The notes beneath the pieces were generated by a model that saw only the letters and a program-made list of their open reading frames with translations, was not told where the DNA came from and did not search any database. 64,000 nt of DNA from Micromonospora chaiyaphumensis (GTDB lineage Bacteria; Actinomycetota; Actinomycetes; Mycobacteriales; Micromonosporaceae), in assembly GCF_900091435.1 (NCBI RefSeq), contig NZ_FMCS01000003.1, positions 558,001 to 622,000 on the forward strand, in the 5' to 3' direction. Of the stretch, positions 25,539 through 34,071 are shown one piece after another (positions within the stretch are counted from its first letter, which is position 1; each line of letters begins with the position of its first letter). A program made the translations under genes and the position numbers.

Positions 25539-26195
25539 ATGAGCGACGAGCAGGTGGCTGCGCCGACGAATCGGCGGAGGATCAGCCAACGGGGCATCGC
25601 GACCCGAGAGCGGATCCTCGAGGCGGCGAACCGGCTGATGTTCGTGCGCGGAGTGAACGCGACGACCCTTGACGACATCCGCGAGGCGAGCCAGACCAGC
25701 AAGTCTCAGCTCTACCACCACTTCGCCGACAAGCAGGAGCTCGTGCGGGCGTTGGTCAAATATCGAGGCGCGCTCGTGCTTCAGCGCGAGCGCGGAGGGC
25801 TCGAACGACTGAGATCGTTCTCGGGGCTCGTCCGGTGGCGCAACGCGTTGGTCAAGGCCAACTCGCTGAACAACGGCAGATACGGGTGTGGCCTCGGGTC
25901 GATGGCGGTCGAGCTGTCCGATCAAGATGAGCAGGCTCGATCGATGCTGCTGGAGACGTTCGCGGCATGGGAGAAGCTGATCAGTGACGGTCTGCACCGC
26001 ATGCGGGACAGCGGTGCACTGCGCCCGGACGCCGACCCGGAGAAGCTGGCCACGGGGTTGATGGCAGCTTTGCAGGGCGGCTACCTGCTGGCGAACGCCG
26101 CGCACAACGTCGCGCCCATGGAAGTGGCGCTGGACATGGCGCTGGAACACATCAAGTCGTACCTCTCGGAGCCGTCCGGCGAACCGACCCGCTGA
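25539..26195 (+). CDS. TetR-family repressor with a conserved Cys, candidate stress-regulon regulator
   Basis: 218 residues. The HTH spans about 20-66 (TRERILEAANRLMFVRG, then SQLYHHFADKQELVRALV). The ligand domain has a GCGLGSMAVELSD motif with the Cys at 117, the position of the GCxxG Cys in LmrA/YxaF- and NemR-like repressors; no other Cys is evident in the core. In NemR relatives this Cys senses electrophiles. It is flanked by msrA and an OsmC gene and by palindromes of LmrA/YxaF-like layout. Its own upstream region has only a half-site (GGACT at about 25483). Confidence 0.9.
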   Translation: MSDEQVAAPTNRRRISQRGIATRERILEAANRLMFVRGVNATTLDDIREASQTSKSQLYHHFADKQELVRALVKYRGALVLQRERGGLERLRSFSGLVRWRNALVKANSLNNGRYGCGLGSMAVELSDQDEQARSMLLETFAAWEKLISDGLHRMRDSGALRPDADPEKLATGLMAALQGGYLLANAAHNVAPMEVALDMALEHIKSYLSEPSGEPTR

Positions 26196-26581
26196 CAGCG
26201 CTCCACCACGCCCGACGAGCGTCGACTGGTCAGGCGCCGGCCGGGCCGGGGGGCGCTGTGACGGGGGCGCTGTGACGAGGGAGCGCGGCTTGCAGGATCG
26301 GTGACCAGCGAGCTGCGACTGTGAATCGCTGAGCCTCGATGTATCTCATGTTGTCCGGATTCAAGTCCGCCCGGGTCGCAGGAGGCGACGACGATCGCCA
26401 CCCTGCTGCGTGAACGACGACAAATCCTAGCCGTAACGGACGCGTTGGTCCATCCAACGGTTTGGCGTTGACCCGGGTTCAGCTGGAAGCGTCCCGGCCT
26501 GGCAGCCTCCCAGTGCAGCTTAACCACGCCGCAGGTGATGGTTGTCGAGGGCTGAGTGGTTTTGGGAGCGAGCGATCAATT

Positions 26582-26595
26582 GGACTATCTAGTCC
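26582..26595. promoter_or_regulatory. Palindromic operator before the OsmC gene
   Basis: GGACT-ATCT-AGTCC, perfect 5+5, within ATTGGACTATCTAGTCC. TTGGAC could serve as a -35 with TAGCCT 19 bases further on. It ends 76 bases before the OsmC start at 26672 and shares its core with 24434-24447 and 24545-24558. Confidence 0.62.
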
Positions 26596-26671
26596 GCAAG
26601 AGGCTAGCCTGCTGCTGCTGGACCCGAGTACCTGGACCGTCATCACCAGGATCTACAGGAAGGCGCGGCTG

Positions 26672-27100
26672 ATGGAAATCGATCAGGATCGTGTCGTCGC
26701 ATCCGCCCGAGCTGTCCTTCCGGCCACCGAGCGCCGGCGCACGGACATGACCACCCGCGGCTTCACGTTCGTCGCCGATGAACCGCACAACGGCGCAGTC
26801 GGCGACGGCCCGACGCCGACGGAGTACCTGTTGATGGCGCTCGCGTCGTGCACTGCCCAGACACTGCGGCAGTACGTTGACTACAAGTTCGACACCGCCG
26901 GTGACATCACCGTCGAGATCGACTACCACGAACCCCAGCAGGAAGGCGCGGAGCGTTACCTGCAGCGCACGATCACGCTGAGCGAAGAACCCGACCCCGA
27001 CGACTTGAAGGTGATGCATGACATTGCCGAGAGGTCTCCGGTGACCCTGCTCATTCAGTTCGCATGGAGCGTGAGGACCGAGTTCGTCGGGCGGCGCTGA
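26672..27100 (+). CDS. OsmC-family protein
   Basis: 142 residues from ATG 26672, chosen for the CAGGAAGG upstream; the frame is open 70 codons further but unprotein-like. The OsmC core is clear: GDGPTPTEYLLMALASCTAQTLRQY with the peroxidatic-type Cys60, the VEIDYHEP strand and the ITLSEEPDPDDLKVMHDIAERSPVTLLI end. The second Cys of classic OsmC/Ohr (CPV) is replaced by Ser in RSPVT, so direct thiol peroxidase chemistry would differ. A palindromic operator lies just upstream. Confidence 0.9.
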   Translation: MEIDQDRVVASARAVLPATERRRTDMTTRGFTFVADEPHNGAVGDGPTPTEYLLMALASCTAQTLRQYVDYKFDTAGDITVEIDYHEPQQEGAERYLQRTITLSEEPDPDDLKVMHDIAERSPVTLLIQFAWSVRTEFVGRR

Positions 27101-27102
27101 AA

Positions 27103-27276
27103 TCAGGCCGCGTGCTGCTTGGCGATCAGGCCTAGCAGCACGCGGCCGACCGCATCCTGAAGTGCATCGGTGAGCCCCTTCGCTCGCCCGGCCGCCGGCC
27201 ACAGCTCGAGCAGCGCGAGCAGTGCCGAACCGAGCGGTCGCGTGCCCGCATTGCGGCACGTGATCCAGTAATCCAT
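27103..27276 (-). CDS. Possible 57-residue hypothetical protein
   Basis: A minus-strand frame from ATG 27276 has a plausible helical composition: LGSALLALLELWPAAGR, then LTDALQDAVGRVLLGLIAK and QHAA. Its last codons overlap the OsmC terminator stem. It could be the C-terminal stub of a lost regulator or chance. No Shine-Dalgarno is obvious and no family is recognised. Confidence 0.28.
   Translation of the reverse strand: MDYWITCRNAGTRPLGSALLALLELWPAAGRAKGLTDALQDAVGRVLLGLIAKQHAA
27106..27147. terminator. Terminator after the OsmC gene
   Basis: Perfect 13-bp arms GGCCGCGTGCTGC and GCAGCACGCGGCC with a 16-base loop, five bases after the OsmC stop at 27100. There is no T-run. It also overlaps the end of a doubtful minus-strand frame. 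Confidence 0.65.
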
Positions 27277-27308
27277 GCTGGCCCGGCCAGCGCGCCGAAA
27301 GGTGACGT

Positions 27309-29233
27309 GTGACCGAAACCAAGATGAGCGGCCGAACGATCTGGAGGCGGAATCCGGCAGCGCCGCTGCAAGCCTTTCTGCGGACCGAGTCCGGCAGCGC
27401 CGGCGTGCTCGTGGCCGCCATCGTCGCCGCACTGCTCTGGGCCAACATCGACCTCGGCTCCTACGAAGCCCTCTGGCGCACCCAACTGTCCCTACGCCTC
27501 GGGCACCTCGAGCTCTCCCGCAACCTGCTCACCTGGATCAACAGCGGCTTGATGACGCTGTTCTTCCTGGTCGTCGGCCTTGAGACACGGCGAGAGTTCG
27601 ACCTCGGCGACCTACGCGACCGGCGCCGTTTCCTGCTGCCCGCCGTGGCCGGCGTGATCGGCATGCTGATCCCGGTGCTGATCTTCCTGGTACTCAACCA
27701 CGGCGGGCCGGCGCGCACGGCTGGGGCGTGGCTATGTCGACCGACACCGCCCTCGCGTTGGGCCTGCTGGCACTGCTCGGCCGCGGCGTGCCCGGCCAGG
27801 TCCGGATCTTCCTGCTCACCGTGTTCGTGGTCGACGACGTGATCGCACTCATCGTCATCGCCCTCGTCTACAGCGACGACATCAGGATGACGCCCATCGT
27901 GGTGGCCGTAGCGGCGTTCGCGGTCATGCTGGCCGTCCGCGCAGCCGGCGTCCGACGTGGCTCGGTGTACGTGCCGGTCGCCATCGTGATGTGGGGCGCG
28001 TTGTTGGTCAGCGGAGTGGACCCGGTGGTGGCCGGACTGGCCATCGGGCTGACCGCGTTCGCCTACTCTCCCGGCCGCGCCGAGCTCGAACAGGTCAGCG
28101 GGCTGTTCCGGTCGTTCCGCGAACAGCCGACGCCCAAGCTCGCACGTACGGCCTCGATCGGCCTCGCGAATACGCTGTCGCCCAACGACCGCCTTCAGCG
28201 CATTTACCACCCTTGGTCCAGCTACGTCATCGTGCCGCTGTTCGGCCTGGCCAACGCCGGCATCAGCATCGACCGTCCGTTCCTGGCCCAGGCGTTCGCG
28301 TCACCTGTCACCTGGGGCGTACTGCTCGGGTATGTCGTCGGCAAGCCGCTCGCCGTGATCGGCACCTCGGCCGGGCTCACCTGGGTCTCAGGCGGTCGCA
28401 TCCGCCCGGCCGTGGGCTGGGCGGGCGTGCTCGGCAGCGGCACGATCGCCGGTGTCAGCTTCACGGTGTCGCTGCTGATCGCCAGCCTGGCCTTCACCGG
28501 CGACCAATTGGCCGAGGCCAAAGTCGGGGTGCTCAGCGCCGCGATCGTCTCCTCAGCGCTGACCTGGACCGCGTTCCGCGTCACCAACATGTTGCCCAGG
28601 GACAAGCGCTCCCGCGCGCTCTTCGGCGACATGACGGAACTGATCGACCTCATCCCAGACGTCGACGAGAAGCAGGACCACGTCCGCGGCCCAGCCGATG
28701 CATCGGTAACGCTCGTCCAGTACGGCGACTTCCAGTGCCCGTACTGCGGGAAGGCCGAGCCAGCGGTCCGGCAGTTGCTGGGCCACGCCGACCTGCGTTT
28801 CGTGTGGCGTCACCTGCCGCTGCCGGACGTGCACCCGCAAGCCCGGCTGGCCGCCGAGGCCGCCGAAGCAGCGGCCGCTCAGGGCAAGTTCTGGCAGATG
28901 CACGACCTGCTGCTTGACCACCAGGACAGGCTGAACATCACTGATCTCATCAAATACGCCGGCGACCTCGGCCTGGATCAGGAACGCTTCCACGACGATC
29001 TGACAAGCCACGCCCACGCCGGCCGCATCGAAAGCGACATCGACTCGGCCGACAACAGCGGAGTGTCCGGCACGCCGACGTTCTTCATCAACGGCCGCCG
29101 CCACTACGGCGCCTACGACATCACGACCTTGACCCACGCCGTTCGTATGGCCCGAGCCCGGGCCCGCCTCAGCCGCGAGGCGCCAGCGATCCGTGAGCGA
29201 CCGGGCTCCGTTGACTCGACGGCACGCCGGTAG
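27309..29233 (+). pseudogene. nhaA: NhaA Na+/H+ antiporter fused to a DsbA-like domain, interrupted by a -1 frameshift
   Basis: Frame one (GTG 27309) encodes the NhaA N-terminus: FRTESGSAGVLVA-like start, LMTLFFLVVGLETRREF and a PAVAGVIGMLIPVLIF helix, then runs into noise. Frame two takes over near 27716 with HGWGVAMSTDTALALG and continues to 29233. Joined length is about 640 residues. Transport Asp residues are in STDT and VVDDVIAL. The C-terminal 180 residues are a thioredoxin/DsbA-like domain with GDFQCPYCGKAEP, a CxxC site, and a GVSGTPTFFING cis-Pro loop; this NhaA-DsbA fusion is known in actinobacteria. One base is missing between about 27700 and 27716. It is a pseudogene or a sequencing error. 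Confidence 0.85.
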
Positions 29234-29262
29234 GTCCTCAGAACCTGCCGCGCGAACTCTCG

Positions 29263-29291
29263 CCTTGACCGAAGCGATCGGAGCGTCAAGG
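29263..29291. terminator. Weak hairpin after nhaA
   Basis: CCTTGAC and GTCAAGG arms (7 bp) with a 15-base loop, 30 bases after the stop. It is weaker than the other hairpins in the window. Confidence 0.3.
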
Positions 29292-29395
29292 GGACCCGTG
29301 TTCGGCTGGTGAGTTGGTGCTGGGGTCACGGTCCAGGATTGCGCCGGTCCCGCCGGCTTGCTCATCGCGGTCGTCGCCCTCGTTTACACCTGCTG

Positions 29396-30382
29396 TCAGC
29401 GTAGCTTTGGGTCGAGGGCCTCGCGGACCGCCTCGCCGAGCATGACGAAGCTCAGCACGGCGGTGACGAGGAACGCGGCGGGGAAGAGCAGCAGGAACGG
29501 CGAGACGCGGATGTAGTTCTGGGCCTCGCTGATCATGATGCCCCAGGACACCACCGGGCTCTTCAGGCCGATGCCCAGGAAGGACAGGGTGGCCTCGGCG
29601 CCGATGAAGGAGCCGACCATGATCGTGCCGTAGACCAGCAGCGGGGCCAGGCAGTTCGGCAGCAGGTGCTTGAGGATGATGCGGCCGGTGCCGGCGCCCA
29701 GCGCGCGGGCCGCCAGGATGTAGTCGGCCTCCTTGGTGGCGAGCACCGAGGAGCGCATCAGCCGCATCACCACCGGCCACAGCAGCACCACCAGCGAAAT
29801 GATGACCAGGCCCATGATCTGCCACTCGTTGTTGTCGCTGCCCGAGCCGTTGAACGTGGTCAGGATGACGATCGAGCCGAGCACGAACGGCAGGCCGAAG
29901 AAGATGTCCGCGATCCGGGAGAGCAGCGCGTCCACCCACCCACCGCGGTAGCCGGCGATGATGCCCATCGCCCCACCGATCAGCAGCGTGCACAGCGTCG
30001 ACAGCACCGCCACCACGATCGAGGCGCGGGCGCCGTAGATCACCCGGGCGTACACGTCACGGCCCTGCACGTCGTAGCCGAACCAGGCGGACGCCGACGG
30101 CTCGACCCGGCTGCGGGCGAGGTCGCCGTTGACCGCGTCGCCGCTGGTGAACAGCGACGGAAACGCGGCCATCAGCAGGAACACCAGAATTAACGCCGCC
30201 GAGATCCAGAACAGCGGCTTGCGGCGCAGGTCCCGCCAGGCGTCACCGAGCAGGCCGCGCGGCTTCTGCTGCTTCTGCGCGCTCTCCGGCAGGCCCGCGT
30301 CGACGGGCGCGCCGGAGCCGGCCTCGGTCGGCATGGTCGCGGGCGGCGTCGAGACGATCGACGCGGTACTCGGGTCACTCAT
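29396..30382 (-). CDS. Peptide/nickel-type ABC transporter permease (DppC/OppC family)
   Basis: 328 residues with a Pro/Ala-rich cytoplasmic N-terminus of about 45, the OppC N-terminal TM (FWISAALILVFLLMAAF), the FGYDVQGRDVYARVIYGARAS block and five further TM helices. The EAA loop, contacting the ATPase, reads AARALGAGTGRIILKHLLPN. It would form half of the membrane channel importing oligopeptides or similar solutes. No substrate-binding protein or ATPase gene is nearby. Only the tail of the partner permease survives upstream, so this copy is probably orphaned. Confidence 0.92.
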   Translation of the reverse strand: MSDPSTASIVSTPPATMPTEAGSGAPVDAGLPESAQKQQKPRGLLGDAWRDLRRKPLFWISAALILVFLLMAAFPSLFTSGDAVNGDLARSRVEPSASAWFGYDVQGRDVYARVIYGARASIVVAVLSTLCTLLIGGAMGIIAGYRGGWVDALLSRIADIFFGLPFVLGSIVILTTFNGSGSDNNEWQIMGLVIISLVVLLWPVVMRLMRSSVLATKEADYILAARALGAGTGRIILKHLLPNCLAPLLVYGTIMVGSFIGAEATLSFLGIGLKSPVVSWGIMISEAQNYIRVSPFLLLFPAAFLVTAVLSFVMLGEAVREALDPKLR

Positions 30383-30474
30383 ACCGGCACCTCGTTCCGC
30401 TCGGCGCGGGTGCGCGGCACCCGGCGCCCGGAGTCGACGTCGTAGAACACGGTATCGGCTACCCGTACGCTGGG
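30379..30474 (-). pseudogene. 3' remnant of a DppB-type permease gene
   Basis: The ATG of the permease at 30382 overlaps the TGA of a minus-strand frame ending VRVADTVFYDVDSGRRVPRT and then RAERNEVPV. The VADxxFYxxDxxRR pattern resembles the end of DppB/OppB permeases (LVDLLYAxxDPR). Similarity stops near 30474, where unrelated DNA begins. The rest of the operon upstream has been deleted or replaced. Confidence 0.5.
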
Positions 30475-30852
30475 TAACCCCAGGGGAGCGAATCCGGTCA
30501 AAGCGAACCTGCGCTGTCAGGCCCGCCGGCGTACGTGGCGGTGCCCGTCGCGGCGATCGGCGGCCGGGCGGGCAACACCTCGGCGAGGATGAGCCGTAGC
30601 AGCAGCGTCAGCAATTGGCTGATGCCGTCATCCGGGCGTGAGTTGCCATTCGCCGAAAACGGCGATCATGGTTTCGTGGCCGGCGTCGGCCCTCCGACCC
30701 TAACCCCCACCACTGGCGGGTAACGCCCCCTTCATCGCCGCCACCCCCACCCGCCCAGCGACACCCGGACGAGCAGGGCCCCACGCCTCCTGGTCGATGA
30801 CCCACTGTCCTACGCGAAAAGGGTGTCTGGGGTGGGCGATAGTGTCATCGCC
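30475..30852. other. Intergenic junction region
   Basis: No gene is recognised in these 378 bases. A small hairpin CGCCG-AAAA-CGGCG lies at 30651-30664. The left end is the break point of the truncated permease operon. The right end contains GCGATAGTGTCATCGCC, which recurs with the relic at 5091. Confidence 0.35.
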
Positions 30853-31947
30853 GTGAGCGTGCTCGACCGCCGCGCCCTCAACCGGGCGCTCCTAGCTCGC
30901 CAGCTCCTGCTGCAGCGGCACGACATGCCGGTCGCTGACGCCCTTGAGCATTTGGTGGGGTTGCAGGCGCAGGAACCCCTGGAGCCGTACGTCGGGTTGT
31001 GGAGCCGGCTGGCGGGCTTCCAGCCGCCGGCGCTGGTCGAGCTGCTGCTGAACCGCAGGGCGGTCCGCACACTGCTGATGCGCCGCACCCTCCATCTGGT
31101 GACCGCGGGCGACTGCCTCGCGCTGCGGCCCGTCCACCAGGCGATGCTGGTCTCACGCATGTGGTCGACGCTGCGCCGGGTGCTGCCCGGAGTCGACCTA
31201 GACGACCTCGCGAGACTCGGCCGGCCGCTGTTCGAGGAACGGCCGCGCATGCTGACCGAGGCGGCCCGCGCCATCGCCGACCGCTGGCCGGGAGTGGAGC
31301 CACGCTCGCTGGGTGACGCGCTCAGCACACTCGTGCCGCTCGTGCAGGTGCCGCCCCGCGGTGTCTGGGGCGAGCGCGGCGCAGCGCACAACATCACGAT
31401 CGAGACGTGGCTGGGCCGCCCGCTGGAGGCGGAGTCGCCGGCCACCGTGGATGCACTGGTCCTGCGCTACCTCAACGCCTACGGCCCGGCGGCCAGCGCT
31501 GACATCCGCGCCTGGTCCGGCCTGAGCGGGCTGCGGGAGTCCGTCCAACGGTTGCGACCGTCGCTGCGGACGTTCCGCGACGAGCGCGGCCGCGAGTTGC
31601 TCGACGTTCCCGACGGCGCGCTGCCCGACCCGGAAACCCCGGTGCCGCCGCGTTTCCTGCCGGCGTTCGACAACGCGGTGCTCGGCTACGACGACCGCAG
31701 CCGCATCATCGACACCGAACATCGCGGTCTGAGTGTCTCGGGTGCCCGCTTCCTGCTGGTCGATGGACGGGTCGTGGGCACCTGGACGGTCACGGTCGAC
31801 GACAGCCGGGCGACGTTGCAGATCACGCCGCTGCGCGCGCTCGCGGAGCACGAGCGCGACGCCGTCGTCGCCGAGGGCGAGAGTCTGCTGACCATGTTCC
31901 AGCCCGAGCCACAACGCGCCAACCACGTCGTGATCGCCGACGCCTGA
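30853..31947 (+). CDS. HTH_42 (AlkZ/YcaQ-like) winged-helix protein, putative DNA glycosylase
   Basis: 364 residues from GTG 30853 (GTG 30859 and 30823 are alternatives). It is a full-length HTH_42 protein with tandem winged-helix segments. LEHLVGLQAQEPLEPYVGLW near residues 31-50 carries a Q-A-Q motif matching the catalytic Q-x-Q of AlkZ-type glycosylases, which unhook crosslinked or bulky alkylated bases (YcaQ has Q-x-D). LLMRRTLHLVTAGD and PPRFLPAFDNAVLGYDDR are family blocks. It stands alone. The enzyme activity is inferred from the motif. Confidence 0.85.
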   Translation: MSVLDRRALNRALLARQLLLQRHDMPVADALEHLVGLQAQEPLEPYVGLWSRLAGFQPPALVELLLNRRAVRTLLMRRTLHLVTAGDCLALRPVHQAMLVSRMWSTLRRVLPGVDLDDLARLGRPLFEERPRMLTEAARAIADRWPGVEPRSLGDALSTLVPLVQVPPRGVWGERGAAHNITIETWLGRPLEAESPATVDALVLRYLNAYGPAASADIRAWSGLSGLRESVQRLRPSLRTFRDERGRELLDVPDGALPDPETPVPPRFLPAFDNAVLGYDDRSRIIDTEHRGLSVSGARFLLVDGRVVGTWTVTVDDSRATLQITPLRALAEHERDAVVAEGESLLTMFQPEPQRANHVVIADA

Positions 31948-32061
31948 CGCAAGGTGTGGGCGCGGTAGCAGTCGGCCGGCGACATCGCCTCGCGCGTTCG
32001 GCTGATTGCGCAGGTCGTGACCCTGCACTATCTCCATTGCGCTGAGCGGACTTGCTTGCCG

Positions 32062-33186
32062 CTACCGGCCGCTGCCGAGTTCAGTCAGATCGACCGCGGC
32101 GACGAGCTGGGCGAGGGCGGCTTCGGCGGCGAGGTCCAGCGGAAGCAGTTCCCCGGTCCGTGCCCGGGAATTGAGCAGCAGTTCCCGGCTGGTGTCGTGC
32201 ACGATCGCCGTGGCGTCGGCGCTCTGCCACCGCACCCCGTGCAACGCTTTGCGGTCAAACGTCGCGGCGAGCAGGCAGGACATCCGCGGCCGGCCGTAGG
32301 CGTCGTGGCCGTCCTGGCGCAGGACTGCCACGCGCGCGGTGGCGATGCCGGGCGCGACGGCCAGAGCCTCCCGTACGGTGACCAGGACCTGGCCGCAGAC
32401 GAACTGTTTGTAGTAGGCGGAGCGGTCTCGCTGGGGCAGCTTGCGCAGCGTCAGGTTGCCGGCCTGCGTCGTGGCGGGCATCCGCTCGGGCACCACCTGC
32501 TCAACGCCGGGTACGAGCACGGCCAGGGAGACCTCGTCGGCGCTGACTCCAACGGGCGCACTGGGCGCCTCGTTGTCCTCGAAGGCCTCCTCCAGGGTTT
32601 CCAGCACGACCTCGGGCACGTTCGTGCAGAGTTGGTGCCACCGCTGGTCGAGGTAGTGCTGCCACCCCGCCTGCTGCTCGAGCCGGCTGGCCCACTGCCG
32701 TTGCATTTCCGCCTCGGTCCACTGCGCCGCCTGCTGCTTCGCCTGGGCCCGTCGGCTGCGCTCGAACAGCCCGATGCCGGCCAGCGCGTGGCTCTCGTAG
32801 TGCTTGCGGATGCCGTCCCGATCAGGTGGCGCTGGTGGTGGCGCGATCGGCCGGGCGGCGGCGGGGAAGTCCACCCGGTGCAGCTCGAGGATGCGTTGGA
32901 ACGCGTGGGCGAGCCGCTGGGCTTCCTCGGCTCGCTGCGCCTGTGCCGCCTGGCGCTGCTGCGCGGCGAGCTGCCGCTGGTAGCCGGCCGCGGACGAGGA
33001 CCGGCCGCCGGATCGGCGGCCGCCCCCGAGGGAGCTGTAGAAGCCGACCGGTCCGACGCCGCTGGAGAAGCCGGTACGGCCGCCGCCGACGTGGATCCGG
33101 GCGGCGCGCGGCCCGACACTGGTGCGGATCCCCCGGGAGGAGGCCCGGATACGCACGCCCGGTGCCAGCTTGATCGAGAACCCCAT
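32062..33186 (-). CDS. DUF4236-domain protein with coiled-coil region
   Basis: 374 residues from ATG 33186. The first about 55 residues, starting MGFSIKLAPGVRIRASSRG and including IHVGGGRTGFSSGVGPVGFY, are the DUF4236 domain. Then comes a Gln/Ala/Arg-rich predicted coiled coil (RQLAAQQRQAAQAQRAEEA, about 70-110) and a second charged helical part. A soluble C-terminal half ends DLAAEAALAQLVAAVDLTEL. No signal or membrane segment is seen. DUF4236 has no known function. It appears monocistronic, with convergent HTH_42 downstream. Confidence 0.82.
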   Translation of the reverse strand: MGFSIKLAPGVRIRASSRGIRTSVGPRAARIHVGGGRTGFSSGVGPVGFYSSLGGGRRSGGRSSSAAGYQRQLAAQQRQAAQAQRAEEAQRLAHAFQRILELHRVDFPAAARPIAPPPAPPDRDGIRKHYESHALAGIGLFERSRRAQAKQQAAQWTEAEMQRQWASRLEQQAGWQHYLDQRWHQLCTNVPEVVLETLEEAFEDNEAPSAPVGVSADEVSLAVLVPGVEQVVPERMPATTQAGNLTLRKLPQRDRSAYYKQFVCGQVLVTVREALAVAPGIATARVAVLRQDGHDAYGRPRMSCLLAATFDRKALHGVRWQSADATAIVHDTSRELLLNSRARTGELLPLDLAAEAALAQLVAAVDLTELGSGR

Positions 33187-33444
33187 CCGCTGACCGTAGA
33201 CCGGCACGACCCCGGGCCTGTTCATCCAGCGATCCGACGTTGGCTCGCCGGTCGGGCAGCTGGCCCGCCAGGTCGGCGTCGCGCTGGGTCAGAACGGTGA
33301 CACATATTCGGATGATTAGGCCTCAACAAGTCCTTGCGTTTGCAAGCGCAGTGGGAGGGATGACGTACCAGCCGCAGGACCCGCGGCACGGGCAACGCTC
33401 CGCCCTACCAGCCGCGGATGGTTCCGGGGCGGCCAGAAGGGACG

Positions 33445-33774
33445 TCAGCTGATGCGCAGGCTCGCGATCAGGCCGTCGCGGAGGCGGAAGGTCATCGGGC
33501 CGGTGCCGTTGAAGCCGTTGCCCGAGACCTTGAGGGTGACGACGTAGCTGTCGGAGCCGGTGCCGGGCTGGATCTCGACGAGTTCGAAGTGCGACTGCAC
33601 ACCGATGTTGTCGGTGCGGTCCCAGGAGCGCACGCCGTCGCGGCCGTGGAACTCACGGCCCCAGTCGTTGAGGTACGCGTCGTCGGTGAACGCCGCGACG
33701 AAGGCATCCGAGTCCGCGCGGTTGGTGGCCTCGATGAAGGTCTGGATCGGGGCGGGGATGTCGGTGCTGGTCAT
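33445..33774 (-). CDS. SnoaL-like/NTF2-fold protein
   Basis: 109 residues from ATG 33774; the longer open frame upstream is not protein-like. FIEATNRADSDAFVAAFTDDAYLNDWG and the closing MTFRLRDGLIASLRI are typical of SnoaL-like proteins with a cone-shaped alpha+beta barrel. The fold serves as a small polyketide cyclase, isomerase or ligand-binding protein; no biosynthetic genes adjoin it. A TATAAT-containing promoter region lies 290 bases upstream. Confidence 0.85.
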   Translation of the reverse strand: MTSTDIPAPIQTFIEATNRADSDAFVAAFTDDAYLNDWGREFHGRDGVRSWDRTDNIGVQSHFELVEIQPGTGSDSYVVTLKVSGNGFNGTGPMTFRLRDGLIASLRIS

Positions 33775-34040
33775 GAGTGCATCTTCCGATGGTTCTGCGG
33801 CGCGGACGGTCGCACCGCGTGCGGGTTGACGGGCGCCGACGAGTGGGCTCTCGTCCTGGCCGGGTTGTCGACGGTGGAGGCCGTGTCGGGCGGGTAGGGT
33901 GCCACCGCTCGCATGCCGTGGCACTGGTGCTGAGCGTAGATCACCCATCCGGGTGCAGCGGGCGGAACGTGCACGAGCGCCGGTCAGCCCGAGCGTCGGC
34001 TCGCGGAGGACGGCTGCCATCCCAGGTTTCAGGACACCGC

Positions 34041-34071
34041 TTGACCCCATAATTCCTATCGACATTATAGG
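34041..34071. promoter_or_regulatory. AT-rich divergent promoter with palindrome
   Basis: In a very GC-rich context, TTGACC (34041-34046) and ATTATA (34064-34069) are 17 bases apart on the plus strand. On the minus strand the same bases read TATAAT. A palindrome CCTAT-N7-ATAGG (34055-34071) covers the -10. It may serve the sulfatase cluster to the right and the SnoaL gene to the left. The intervals 33775-34040 and 34072-34462 contain no recognised gene. Confidence 0.5.
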
